Of a DNA stretch of 64,000 nucleotides, positions 1 to 10,662 are shown in pieces. Source of the DNA: Plicaturopsis crispa FD-325 SS-3 (Eukaryota; Basidiomycota; Agaricomycetes; Amylocorticiales; Amylocorticiaceae); the NCBI GenBank assembly GCA_000827205.1, contig KN832566.1, forward strand, positions 877,650-941,649. Reading direction: 5' to 3'. The notes below the pieces were generated by a model. That model worked only from the letters and a program-made list of their open reading frames with translations, had not been told where the DNA came from and ran no database searches. The translations under genes and the position numbers were made by a program. Each line of letters begins with the position of its first letter. Positions within the stretch are counted from its first letter, which is position 1.

Positions 1-197
1 GGAGTCGCCATATCTGGAAGTTCTCCGGTCCTTGGAGGACCGGACACGTAGTTGAGTCCGAGGTGGACATTGCACGCTGAGCGGGTCAGGCTACAAGCGC
101 GCGGTGGTGAGTCGAGTGACTGAGGATAGTCTGTGGTGTACGAGGGTCCCTAAGCGTCCCCGGGGCTCATAACCTGTCAGAAACTATAAGTGCGAAG

Positions 198-377
198 CTA
201 TAAGTGCGAAGCGGGTCGCGTCTCAGTCGCACTGTAAGAATAGTGGAATCGACTAAGTATTATGTACCTATAAGTGCGAAGCGGGTCGCGTCTAGTACAT
301 GTGTAAGTATCAAATGAAGGTGCAGTAGGTATAACACAACATACCTCAGTCGCACTGTAAGAATAGTGGAATCGACT
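198..377. repeat. Short direct repeats, two interleaved units
   Basis: A 26-bp unit beginning ctataagtgcgaagcggg occurs at 198-223 and 268-293, and a 32-bp unit beginning tcagtcgcactgtaagaata occurs at 223-254 and 346-377. The copies are identical or nearly so. The spacing differs between the two units, so this is an interleaved duplication rather than a simple tandem array. I see no coding potential in bases 1-480 and no recognisable element around the repeats. Confidence 0.75.
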
Positions 378-481
378 GAGGAAAAGAAAGGAGAAACAAT
401 GTCTGAACGTGTCCATGAAAAAGCGTGGGAATAAAGTCCAAAGCCCCTAACATCCCAGGAATAAGTCGCAGGAATAATGAT

Positions 482-1280
482 GTTTGGGGGTAGTCTCATA
501 TCCATACCCTCTTAACCTTCCCATTCTGGGTCCCTTGTCAAGAGGGTCTGGGATCCGATGAGACATCCGAAAGGGACTCAGCGTTTAGCGCCTTCCGAGT
601 CACGTCACGTCCAACTCGACAACTTTTTGTGGCGTCGACCTCGGGATGGTGTGCTCGTTTTCTCGGGCACATCGTCTCCTTTCTCTTAGGTATTTTTTGG
701 AAACCTGTTCAGAAAACCTATAGTACTACCCTTAGGAAGCCTCGAAAATTTCTGCCCCGCCTGCTAAGAACAATCTGCCGATTACATGCAAAACTCGGAG
801 TGACAGCTAGGTTGTGGTCGCAAAACTCCGCCTATTGTTTCGATTCTTTCTCAAAGTCGCTCGAACTATCCATGTTGTGTCGAGATAAATAGGAATTAGT
901 GCTACGGTCACTCTGGACAAAGTTGTGTGCCAACCTTTTGCGAGCGAGTGAATCCATTTGCCACTAGACACAACACAGCCAAACACAACTGGTAATTTGC
1001 TCGTACACTTGTCTCCGACTTCAGCACCGTTCCAAGCCGTATTTCAGCGTTGTGAGTCGATAGATATGCTCCGGTGTACCGTAGCTACAGAACTGTGTCT
1101 TCAGATTTTTTTAAAAGTCGCAATTTGCCAGTGAAAAGTTGTCGAGTAGAGTGTGACGTGACTCGGAAGGCGCTACACTCGGAGTCCCTTTCGGATGTCT
1201 CATCGGATCCCAGACTCTTATAGGGAGGGACCCAGAATGGGAAGGAATATGAGAGGATGGATATGAGACTAGTTTGGGGG
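482..1280. mobile_element. Non-autonomous MULE-type element (MITE) with long TIRs and 9-bp TSD
   Basis: The ends are terminal inverted repeats of about 145 bp: left 491 to about 635, right about 1128 to 1271. The right arm read on the minus strand starts tagtctcatatccat exactly like the left arm, and the arms share long blocks such as ggatccgatgagacatccg and cgccttccgagtcacgtca. The nonamer gtttggggg lies directly outside both ends (482-490 and 1272-1280), which fits a 9-bp target duplication. A 9-bp duplication with long TIRs is characteristic of Mutator-like elements. The roughly 490-bp interior has no transposase, so the copy depends on a partner in trans. Its TIRs do not match those of the complete MULE at 17220-21150. 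Confidence 0.85.
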
Positions 1281-1296
1281 ACCGAGTAGAAAGGCT

Positions 1297-1375
1297 AGCT
1301 CGGTGCCCCAAAGGTCATCGATCATGTGACATGTGGCTGAAACGTCCGTGGGTTCAATTCCCCCTGCAGGAAAAC
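1297..1375 (+). other. tRNA-like A-box/B-box segment
   Basis: A segment resembling a pol III A box (tagctcggtg, near 1298) is followed about 50 bp later by a B-box-like gggttcaattcccc (near 1355). The T stem pairs poorly and I cannot fold a full cloverleaf. It could be a decayed tRNA, the head of a SINE, or chance. The rest of 1281-1700 shows nothing recognisable. Confidence 0.2.
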
Positions 1376-1699
1376 GTTTTCCCAAGTGGACACCGGATGT
1401 GCGCGGGCACTCCTATTCACGTCCAGTTTTGACAAATTGATCCGGAAGCATCCTCAGAATATTTGAGAAGGCGCTTGGAAAGATGTGTCTTGCACCTCGG
1501 CGGGAGATGCTTGAGGAGAACCCGATGGAAATCGGCACGGTGGACAACTACCAGGCTGCCTAATAGAGCTGTCGATATCACACATGTAGCATATTATGTT
1601 TTGCAAAGTTCGACGTACCCTTCATTTTGAGCTTGTGAAAATCGTGCCCTTCAAGTTGATCACTTTTCCGCAACTTCAAAACAACTGGCAAAGTAAATT

Positions 1700-2030
1700 G
1701 TATGTCAGTGCCGCCGACGAGCGAGCGTGTAAGAGTCCATCACCTTCCGTATCCTCGGGGGCAGGCGGGGCTGGAAGCACGCCCACCATATCCTCAGTGA
1801 CACGGAGTTGCTCAAGAATTTTCCATGTTCGGGGCCATAATCCTAGCGTCTGGATAGATTGGAAGATTTCGATAATGCATATCAGTGGTAGGAAGATCCT
1901 GAGACGAACACACCTATGCCAGCACCGACCTCTCCGAACCTAGGAGTAGCCTCGTAAAGCGCCACCTCGATGCTAGGATCTCTGGCCAACGCGAGGGCAC
2001 AGACCATGCCACCAACGCCGGCTCCGCTAG
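1700..2030 (-). pseudogene. FAD-dependent monooxygenase relic, N-terminal part
   Basis: One exon (about 2025-1906) encodes the dinucleotide-binding start of a salicylate-hydroxylase-type monooxygenase: GAGVGGMVCALALA, an acidic strand end (VALYEA), then GAGIGV. After a plausible intron, a second exon (about 1849-1715) reads LGLWPRTWKILEQLRVTEDM, the segment that follows GAGIG in this family. The frame then decays, and no FAD-binding GD motif or C-terminal half follows before the window start. It resembles, but is not identical to, the intact gene at 2785-4506, so it is a relic of a paralogue rather than a recent copy. A live gene continuing outside the window in an unusual arrangement is unlikely. 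Confidence 0.6.
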
Positions 2031-2784
2031 CGTAACGAGACGTCAAAGATCGCGAGGGCTCTGAGTCGGCTGATACACACGCACCAAATTGCAACGCGGA
2101 ATTTCTTGTCCGCCATACGTTACAGCCGAGTTCGCAAAATTGAGTCGAGGAAGAGGCCGAATCCTGACCGTAGGCTTTGAGTATCGGTCCTGGCCCGATA
2201 TAACGAGTTAATTTTGACATCGATGGCCTATACCCATTTAGTGATGCCAACATTGGCCACAAAAGTCCGTTTGAAAGACGATGTGATTAAGCTGAGTATG
2301 TTTGCATCAGCAATGCTAATCCAGCACACATTCATGTGATAGTTGCGTCTGTGTTCCTTGAGCCTTTCACCTACACAAATATAGCTGATCGCGAGGCCTG
2401 ATGCATACCGCAGTGCGTAAAGCGTTTGTTGTGCGTTTGTGTTGAATAGACCGAGGACGAGGATTGAACGGATGATACAAGAATCGGATCCTGTATACTG
2501 GACTCTGGAGATAGAGATAGAGTCAAAGACTAAGCAGCATTCGAACGTTCAATGTACAGCACCGAAAGTGAAAATGTACTTGTCAACGCTAAGCTCAAGC
2601 TAGCGCTCAAGTGCCATGTTGGGATGATGTTGTGCTCGCTTACTAGTATAAGGAGTGCTCTTTGACAGAATGCCTTGTCTGGTCATTGCAGTCTTCGATA
2701 AGAAAAACACTGAGGGAAGCCCTATTAGTGATGGTGTTCAGCAATCGATATACAGCGCAGCTCACATATATGCTCACCTTCATT
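2031..2784. other. Intergenic, no gene seen
   Basis: Between the monooxygenase relic and the 3' end of the intact monooxygenase I see no conserved coding segment, only scattered short open frames without recognisable motifs. Confidence 0.5.
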
Positions 2785-4506
2785 CTACAGGCTTGCTATT
2801 TCTTGCAGGCGCATCTTAGCCGCCTCCCACTCTGTAGCAACACCCCCACCTTTCTGCCAAGTCCAGGCTTCCTCAATCGCTGGCAAAATGGTGTCCAGTT
2901 GCTCCTTCTCATGTGATCGATCTACGCCGTCGTAATAACCTGGCTCGCTGAACATGTACAAGCGCCCGATGGTTTTAGATGTTGAAACGACACCACTGGC
3001 AAATGGGCGTCGAATTTCGTCGTATAATCCTAACACCGCGGGGATATTTTTCAAGGTAGTGGAGGGATACGCCAAGAATCGCCCGAGGATGTAAGCGTCC
3101 TACAAGTATATACAGTCAGCTTCTCCGTCGGCGTTTGTGTCAGGATTGCGCTTACCTCAATAGCCTGGCCTGCACCCGCGCCCAAATGCGGCGTCATGGC
3201 GTGTGCCTGGTACATACATAAGCTGGTATACGACATACGCGGCGGTAAGGTACTGACGGCGTCACCTAGCAAAGCTACATTTCCCGAGACATACGTTGGT
3301 AACGGCTCGACTAGATGCACCGCCCACCTCGACGGCCTTTCGATGTGCCGTAAAAGCTCCTTGACTTCGGGCTCCCAGTCCGCGTAAAGATCGACGACGT
3401 CCTGTGGTGTCACGTCGACCACCCATTTCTCCGGAAAGTGGGTGCCTGCTCCATTCTCGATCAAATGCATGCCTACGACATTGATCATACGGCCTCGAGA
3501 GATCGGGTAGGACACGACCTGCTGGATGCGGGGGACACACTGTAAGACAGTGAAGCAGCCCGAGAACGGCGTAGACTGACCTTCCCTTTCCCACAGTACT
3601 GTCACAAGTTTTGGGTTATAGCGGAAGGCAAGAGCAAATGCGAAGGGCGTACCATCAACGGCGTTGTGAGTGCGCGGTGATCTGGGCTTTGACCTTTCAG
3701 GTTTTCCGCAGGAAATACGTTTCTGTACGCCAGCAGCCCACTCCACTGGGGTGCTATGTACTGTCTGTAATCTAGATTCTGCGCGTCTCCTCTGGTTACG
3801 GAGAGGGCCTCGAAAAGGCTGGCCCGTGTGGGCGAGCGCACACCGTCCGCACCAACTAGAACATCCGTATCGACAGTGGTCCCATCTTGGAAATAGAGTG
3901 TGATAGCCCCGGTTGGCTTCTGCACGTATTTTGTGAGCCGCTTTGAGAGGTGGAGAGTACATGTCGACGGGAGATGCTCAAGCAGTGTATGGAGCATCTC
4001 CGCGCGATGCAGAGAGGCCGATGCTAAGGGCAGGGAGTACTATCAAACGATGAAGAGTCAAGCAGGCGACGAGAGGTACCGACATGGCAACTTTTGGGAG
4101 TAAAACTCGAATCCCTCTTCTTTCTGATCCGAACGTCTAAAGGAGAAAGTGGGCCCTGTGTTGAGTATGACCATGAGGGTTCCATATGAGGGCACGTTAC
4201 GGCGAGGGGGCAGTACGTACCATCCGTAGGCGCGAGGGCTTTCGCCCACAGCGCCTTGTCAAGCCCGATCTTCTCCAGAACCTCCCATGTCCGCTTCCAA
4301 ACGGTAATTCCCGCGCCAATAGTCGTGACTTCGGCGCCAGCCTCGTACACGTCGATAGGGAGGTCACAGAACTTCCCAATAGTGACCGCGACAGCAAGTC
4401 CGCCAATTCCAGCACCACTGCATAACATAAATATGATCAGATTGCACTATACAAACGACAACATCAATGCATACCAAATTGCGATACGATATTTGGGTGG
4501 TGTCAT
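2785..4506 (-). CDS. FAD-dependent aromatic monooxygenase (salicylate hydroxylase type)
   Basis: Predicted group A flavoprotein monooxygenase, hydroxylating an aromatic substrate with NAD(P)H and O2. A short first exon starting at 4506 (MTPPKYRIAI) joins across an intron to CGAGIGGLAVAV, completing the FAD-binding GxGxxG motif; this decides the start. The exons then give the GAGITVWKRTWEVLEKIGL block, a middle part with DVLVGADGVRSPTR (the DG motif), and GDA joined across an intron to AHAMTPHLGAGAGQAIE, the FAD-ribityl motif. The last exon (3075-2785) begins near DAYILGRFL. At least five introns restore one continuous frame, so the gene looks functional. A TATA box lies about 50 bp upstream. 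The substrate cannot be told from sequence. The next gene upstream on the same strand is a questin-oxidase-like enzyme, which suggests, without proving, joint action on an aromatic or polyketide metabolite. Confidence 0.88.
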
Positions 4507-4558
4507 CTTCACTGAATACCTTGTTCTCCTTAGGCTAAGGAAATGTGGACGGACCTCT

Positions 4559-4569
4559 CTATTTATATA
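4559..4569 (-). promoter_or_regulatory. TATA box of the FAD monooxygenase
   Basis: The minus strand reads tatataaatag, a near-consensus TATA box, about 52 bp upstream of the proposed start codon at 4506. Confidence 0.55.
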
Positions 4570-5344
4570 CTCGCGCGCGCTGGGAAAGACTGGAGAGATA
4601 TGAAATAGACTTGTAATCTACCTGACTCGGTGTCCGATGTGGGTGTGCCACTGTACGTGGTGCTCTTGTGCATCGGCCGATGCTGACAGTGTATTCAGGT
4701 TTGGAAATACGGGCCTCGTAGGTTCGACGTTCTGCGGACTGTACGAGGCTCTGGCTGCCGCCTCCTTGTACGTAGCTTTGGCTGTTGAAGGGCTGTGCAT
4801 CCGCTCGGTCCATAATTTGTACGTTCAATAGCACAAGTACTGCCAATCAGTTTGACTGTGCGCCGGAGTCAGCTGCCCCTCGAAAATGTCCCCGTTGAGC
4901 CCAAACTTACCGAGACACGCATATTGCACTAAGTAGTACGCATGTGCACAAAAATGCAAAGGGGTCCAGCATATTGGAATGCCTTGGGATTGCCGTGCTT
5001 GGGAAATGCAAGCGTGGTTTAAATGAGAGGAATAAAACCAGCGTAGTTTGAGTACGTCAACGACAGGCCTAAGGTATAATCGCGGGGTTCAAATTCTACA
5101 TGTTTAATCGCTGGCGCCTGCTCATTTGCGTCTGCTATATCGCCCCGTCCAACGAAACCTGTCAACAAGTTACAAGCCAGGCTGATTTCCATGTATTACA
5201 TTGCTAGTGTCCTCTCAACGCTCGGATTTTGTGTCTCTGAATGTCGTAGCCACCTTGCTGAAATGAATAAAACAATCTGTGAAGAACCCAAGTTCCATGA
5301 TATCCCGGCGAGTAGGCTGTGAATGAGATCGCGAACGCTTTCAA
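4570..5344. other. Intergenic, no gene seen
   Basis: No open frame here shows a recognisable domain. One B-box-like gggttcaaattct near 5088 has no A box in the right place. Confidence 0.5.
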
Positions 5345-5395
5345 AAATTCCTCGATAGCTTGCCCCGCACCTGCGCCATGAATCGGTGCCATCAC
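5345..5395 (-). pseudogene. FAD monooxygenase relic, FAD-ribityl motif exon
   Basis: The minus strand encodes APIHGAGAGQAIEEF, matching the AMTPHLGAGAGQAIE exon of the intact monooxygenase at 2785-4506. No GD motif precedes it and no dimerisation region follows in frame, so this is an isolated exon fragment of another family member. Together with the relic at 1700-2030 it shows that the locus once held more monooxygenase copies. Confidence 0.55.
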
Positions 5396-6058
5396 ACGAG
5401 AATTGAATCGTCCGCGGTTGAGTAAAGGGGAACATAAAGGAGAATAATGGAAGGACGCGACACAACGAAGATGAAGGATCGTCGTGGTCGACCCTATGGA
5501 ACGTCTATCGCACCCTCCTCCGCCCACTAGTATGCCCAGGATAGAGAAGAAACTCGAGATATGTGAGATTTCCTGGCTCCACATCTCCCTCCGGCCTTTC
5601 ATGCCGCGAGACTCGGAGAGCAATGATGACTTGTGCTCCTTTCGTGATGTAACCGAGCTTGTCGCAAGAAATTAGGCAGCGCGTAATGCGAATGTGTAGA
5701 AAAGATCGAGGACATGTCCGAGGTCGGGGTCTGTCATCTGAGCACAGGCTCGGGCTGAGCGACTTGCAAATGCTTAGTGTAGACTGGAACGGAGTACATA
5801 CCTGTCAAAACCCCAGTCCCATTGCGGGAACAAAAAAAGGTAGCAAGAAGCAGTGTTTCCCATTGCTTACTAGCTGCAGCAGATCCGAGTATCATTGTTT
5901 ACATTTTTGTAGAAACCCATACCAGAAAGATTGACGGCATCTGCTATCCTACTGCTACAACCGAGGTATCGCAGCGACAGGAGAAGTACAGAACTAAATG
6001 TGTATTGGAAGTCAGCATGATGAAACTTTAACAAAGATGTTGTCAGCACCCACTTCGT
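5396..6058. other. Intergenic, no gene seen
   Basis: Short open frames only, on both strands, none with a recognisable motif. Confidence 0.5.
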
Positions 6059-7758
6059 TCACTCGTGAGTCCAGGCCTCATCCCATCCAAGGCCGCTGCG
6101 ATCCCAAAGTCCCGCAGGTTGTCCGTGAGCAACCCACCCCATCAGATCCAATATTACACCGGCCGCCCTCACAAACATTGTCCCGTCTAACTTCGCCGCG
6201 CCCTTGTGCGTCTCCTGTCCTGATTTCGAGAATGCGCCGGGGGCACAGCCAACAGGAGTTTCGCCGTACTTCCGCGCAGCGTAATAGAGAGTGCGGATAG
6301 CCTTGATGGTGTGCGCGTCGGGTGCGTGAAGAGCAGAGGTTATCATAGCAGACCACGGATTTGTAGAGTCGGCCTGTAGCGCGTCGCAGCTCGCCTGTAG
6401 ACTGTGGTTGGGAGGTGAGGGCGTGTCGGTGTAAGTCATAACGAGATCGGGGTCGATTCGGGGGCGGCCACGGGAGACAATGACCCCTAGGGTTTCGGCG
6501 AGGTATAGCTCGAGGAGCGCGAACTTATTGTCGACGTTGGCGATGAGCGGCAACAGGGACGGGAGGAACATGGTGGCATTGAGGACGTGCGCGATGAAAA
6601 AATCAACGCGCGGTTTGCGCCCAGGCTTGCTCGTCCCTACGAGAAGCAGGGTCGCTACCCAGAAAAGCTCTTCGACCATGAAGTCAATGTCCGCTTGCGA
6701 CTTAGCGCCGAAAGACCACCGCATCGACATCTCAACTATGGCCCGTTGTCGATTCAGTGGAAGAGGTTCAGCAAGGCGACTTTCGAGAAGCCTGAGCGCT
6801 TCAGCGTCGTACGGAATGGGCTTCATGTCATCCGAGCGATATGCTTCGCTGAGTACTTCGAGAAGCGAGAGGTCTCCGGGCCGCATGGACATGTCTGTAG
6901 ACGGAAAGACCATGCCGTCCGTCGGGGTTGTAACAGCGCCCTGCGCGAGACCTTATATCGAGCAGCCCCGCCGAATTTTGAGCATTTTCAAAAACTCGAA
7001 AGCAAGCAAAATACGGCGCACCCTGTGCAATAGTGGCATTGCATCCGAATTCGATTCCGAACTGACAGAAATTGGTCGTTCACAATCTGCTTCAATGCAA
7101 TAGGTACTCAGAGTCGCGTACCCCAGTTTCGATCATAGAATGGAATCTGCAACACCATTAATACTTGGTGACATATACAATGAAGCAAGGAACACTTACA
7201 CTGATGCGAGGAACCTCTGGGGCATGGACGCAATTCCTTTCGCCACATCGCTGAATAGGTACTCATTGAGTACTTTCTCCGGACCCTCGACCACGATCAG
7301 ATTGGTGAAAAACGTGAGATACGATGAGTAGTATCTGGAGTGCATATGGGCATAAGTGCTAGATCGCATATCAAATATGGACACTCACTCATGCTGCCCG
7401 ACGAAAACCATCCAGTTTTGTGCAGTAATCGGGTGTGCAGGGGGCTTGTCGAGATGTATCGGACGCAGCACCTTCGCTTCTTCATCATAAATAGCCTGCA
7501 ACACCTTTTCGGACGCTCCTAAATCATATGCTGTGTACAAACTTGACCGAGCTCTCCGTCAGATAACGAATCGAAGTTGAGTGGAGGAAATACAGACTGG
7601 TGGCTGAGATGATTGTGGAATCCGAGAGTATTGAAAAAGCAGTGATGCTTCTGCCTGTCTTCATCGAGTAGACGTTCCAGCAGTGCCTTCGATCCAGCCG
7701 TAGATCCAGCGAGTTTGGATGGCCCGGGGTTGATAGTTGGCACGAGGCGAAACGACAT
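6059..7758 (-). CDS. Questin-oxidase-like protein (DUF4243 / AflY family)
   Basis: Related to fungal questin oxidase and AflY, enzymes linked to Baeyer-Villiger-type oxidation or ring cleavage of anthraquinone polyketides. The first exon carries RQKHHCFFNTLGFHNHLSH and joins across an intron to HLYTAYDLGAS, giving the family's NHLxHH signature. Further exons give PITAQNWMVFVGQHE, then YYSSYLTFF, FHSMIETG joined to FGIEFG, and AQGLAQGAV; the large last exon (6913-6059) holds LHAPDAHTIKAIRTLYYAARKYG. Five inferred introns keep one frame, so the gene appears intact. Start taken at 7758 (MSFRLVPT). No polyketide synthase or tailoring cluster lies in the window apart from the FAD monooxygenase downstream on the same strand, so the substrate is open. 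Confidence 0.85.
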
Positions 7759-8698
7759 TTCAGTTTCAGTGCGAGATACAAATGGATTGCCAGCGTTGAG
7801 ATAACTTGGAGTGGCCTCCGTTCATTCTTGCACGACGACGCTGTATAAATACCTTCCAGTGGGAGGCTTCCTTGTTTCTTGGCTGCTGGGGACGCTTCGA
7901 AAATGACCGCTTCAGTCGACAATTTACCACAGCGAAGTCATTTCACTGGCAAAATGTATGCCGAATGAGACACTGAGTGCGAAGGGTGTGTATCCAACGG
8001 TATTTCATTGGCAGCCAAACACTCTGGACGAGGACTAGGCGAGTCGATCACCTTCAAATTTCAGGCGCAGGTTCACTTGAATGCGAGAAGCCTAGCGAAG
8101 ACAGCGGGGGGAGAAGGGAAAGTGTTAGCAAGAGCAGGAGCGGTATAGTACAGGACTCACACAGATCATCACCGGGTCTCCAACTTGGTCACCCGCGAGA
8201 CGGACCCTATACCTCTATGTCCCAGCGTGATCACCAGCGATTTCTTGGTCGTGCAACTGTCAGGAATGTCACAATCCGAAGTTGACGGCCTGTTCAATGT
8301 ACATTATGAGTATGCTGAAAGACAATGCGTGGTTGTTGGTTGGACTTTGCGGAGTGTATACATAGTAAATAAATGGTCAGCGACTCTTTGTAACAGCGCA
8401 GGCAAAAACGTAAAGAACATACCTAGAGTGCCTGAGGTCGGAAGAAAAACCTTGTTATGGCTCACTGTGGCAATCGTGGTGGGAAGTTGGAACAATGCAG
8501 AGATCGCGACCGACGCAGAGGAAACCGTCCGAGGTGCACTGTCAGTATTACTACAAGTCTACGTTTCAATTGTCCAAGCACGTCGCGTCATAACCTACAC
8601 GAAAACAATTCACAGTCAAAAGCAATAAGACGAAGTAGATAAACACGAAGCAGAACCCAATTTTTGTCACCGCATTTTCGTGTCTGTGTGCGTGTACT
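7759..8698. other. Intergenic, no gene supported
   Basis: An uninterrupted plus-strand frame at 8185-8628 (147 codons) contains no motif I recognise and no homologue elsewhere in the window. The stretch separates the start of the questin-oxidase-like gene from the 3' end of the MADS-box gene and probably holds regulatory and 3' UTR sequence. Confidence 0.45.
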
Positions 8699-10662
8699 TT
8701 ATTCATGGCCCTTATCGCCGCCTCCGCCACCGTCATTGTCCGCCATCTGCTGATCCTGCCCATTCGTGGTGAACATTTGTCCGGACGGGCTGCCCTCGTC
8801 GCCCGTCTCACCCGGCGTCATCTGCGATATATCGTCGTTTCCGAGCATCTCCGTCTTTATGCCCGATGACGAAGAGGTTCGGGGTCGTTTGTTAGTATTA
8901 AGTGCCGGAGAGCCCATCGAGTGGGAACCAGACCGGTCGCGCGTCCCACGCTCCCAGGACATGGCGCGGTCGTCCGTGGATGAAGCGGAGCCAGACGGAG
9001 GGGGTGCACTTCCGGTCAAGAAATCAAGCCACGAGGGGCTCGAAGGCGACGACGACGCTGGGGGGCCTGTAAGCATTCGTATTTGAATTAGTAAACCTAT
9101 GGAGGGCCCGCTGTACCCACCTGAGTCCTGAGGCGTCGGCGGTTGCTGCTGACGCTGCTGCTGGCGTTGTTGCTGCTGCGGCTGCTGTATAGAGTTATGC
9201 ACAGGCCAGTCCAGCGATCCAAAGCCAGCCTGAGACGCTGCCTGCGCTTGAGCCTGGCGATGCTCGTCGGCATCCAAGAAGGCGGCAAAAAGGTCTGCCG
9301 GGGGCACCGGTGGAGGCTGGGAACGAACTAAAGACCCGTATTGATCTATAGGGTAGCGCGCAGGATAACTAATACGGGCCTGCTGCATCGACTGTTGCGT
9401 ACGCGATGCCGGTGGAAAGTCAAAAGGTAGACCGGATAGGAAAGATGGCGGTGGTGGGGCGGACGCCAGGCCAATGAAGGGATTGAACTGATGGGACTGC
9501 GACTGCGACTGCGACTGCGACGAATGATGCTGCGGGTGGCGATACGAAGAGCCGGAGCCTGATTGCTGGTATCCGTACGATGAGGAGTTGTCACTGTCTG
9601 GAGTAGGCGCTAGCCTCGGCCGTTTGTTTGAGCCCGACTGGTGCAAGGCTTGTTGTTGCTGTGCCCTGGAGAGTGCGGATATAGATGCCCCAGCGGGGGT
9701 TAGTCGTTCTCCCGATACAGGCAAGATACTTCCGACTTGGGAAGACGAAGGCGATAGATGCGTAGAGCGATGTAGGGGCATGGGTGGAGGTGGGATTGAC
9801 ATGGGCCCATGCTGGTATCCCATCTGTTGCGTTGGAGCCTTAGACCCAATGATTAGACGGTGACAAATTAAAAGACGTACGTTTGTGTCTAGGGAAAGGC
9901 CACTATTTCCTGCCATCTTACCGCCGTAGTCTGCAGACGTTTTTCCGCTGCCACCTCCTCCGCTCATACTACTCTTTCTGTTGCTACCGACGACGGGGCG
10001 GAGGTCTTGAGCATCATCTTCTTCTGCCTCTTCCTCGTCTCCTTCGCCAACATCATCGAGTTTGGTCGGGTTGTTATTAAAGTCGTCGGGACCACGGGTA
10101 TCCTTCTCGCCGTCGTACTAGAGACTTATGAGGGCCAGTAAGGGTAAAACGCAACCGCAACATACACGCATATGGCGCTGGACCACGTCTTGTATGTCCT
10201 TCGAGCAATACTGATACAACTTGACATGGTGACCTGGCCGTTCCTCTGCGACCGCCCTTAGCGACGCCGCACACGAATGCATTGCAATGAGACGCACCAA
10301 ATATGATAACCGCAACGTCTACCGAGCACAAGACACCGAGCTCATACGCTTTCTTGAACAAGCCGTTCTTACGCTGTGCTCATCGAACCAGGGGCGTTTT
10401 AATGATAATATTAGACGCCAAGCCTTTCTGTGGATGCAAAAATAGCGACTTTACCTTAAGAAAAGTAACGGAGCGGTTACGCTCATGCTAAGTATAACCC
10501 GAATAATGGATAAGTAAAGCGCGTTAAATGCAGACGATGGCGAGGCAGAAAGGGTGTATAATTGGAGAACGGCGCTGGTTGGGCAGGTTGCAACGGGAAT
10601 AGCGAGTCGCTAGGGCCAGTACGCACCGTTATAGGCTGAATTTCGATTTTTCTGCGCCCCAT
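8699..10662 (-). CDS. RLM1: MADS-box transcription factor, MEF2/Rlm1 type
   Basis: Nuclear DNA-binding regulator. The MADS domain is spread over three exons: [12 protein letters not shown] (start codon 10662-10660), [11 protein letters not shown] (about 10487-10455), and [20 protein letters not shown] plus AVIIFG (about 10366-10290). The following exon, [20 protein letters not shown], extends into the MEF2-like part. [11 protein letters not shown] and the [10 protein letters not shown] strand indicate type II (MEF2/Rlm1) rather than SRF/Mcm1. The rest, about 400 residues, is low complexity: an acidic segment, Ser/Pro-rich stretches, Q-rich runs around [12 protein letters not shown], a basic NKRPR motif twice, and a Gly/Asp-rich end. 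In yeasts Rlm1 is the cell-wall integrity MAP kinase target; transferring that role here is inference. Two introns (near 9860 and 9090) lie inside the long downstream frame. Confidence 0.93.

Noticed and set aside
5070-5110. Possible tRNA around gggttcaaattct
   Set aside because: No A box at a suitable distance and no stem pairing.
7020-7180. Apparent stop codons between conserved segments of the questin-oxidase-like gene
   Set aside because: Two short introns around a small exon (FGIEFG to AQG) restore the frame exactly, so the gene is not broken.
8185-8628. 147-codon open frame, plus strand
   Set aside because: No motif, no related copy in the window, and no splice context; too weak to call a gene.
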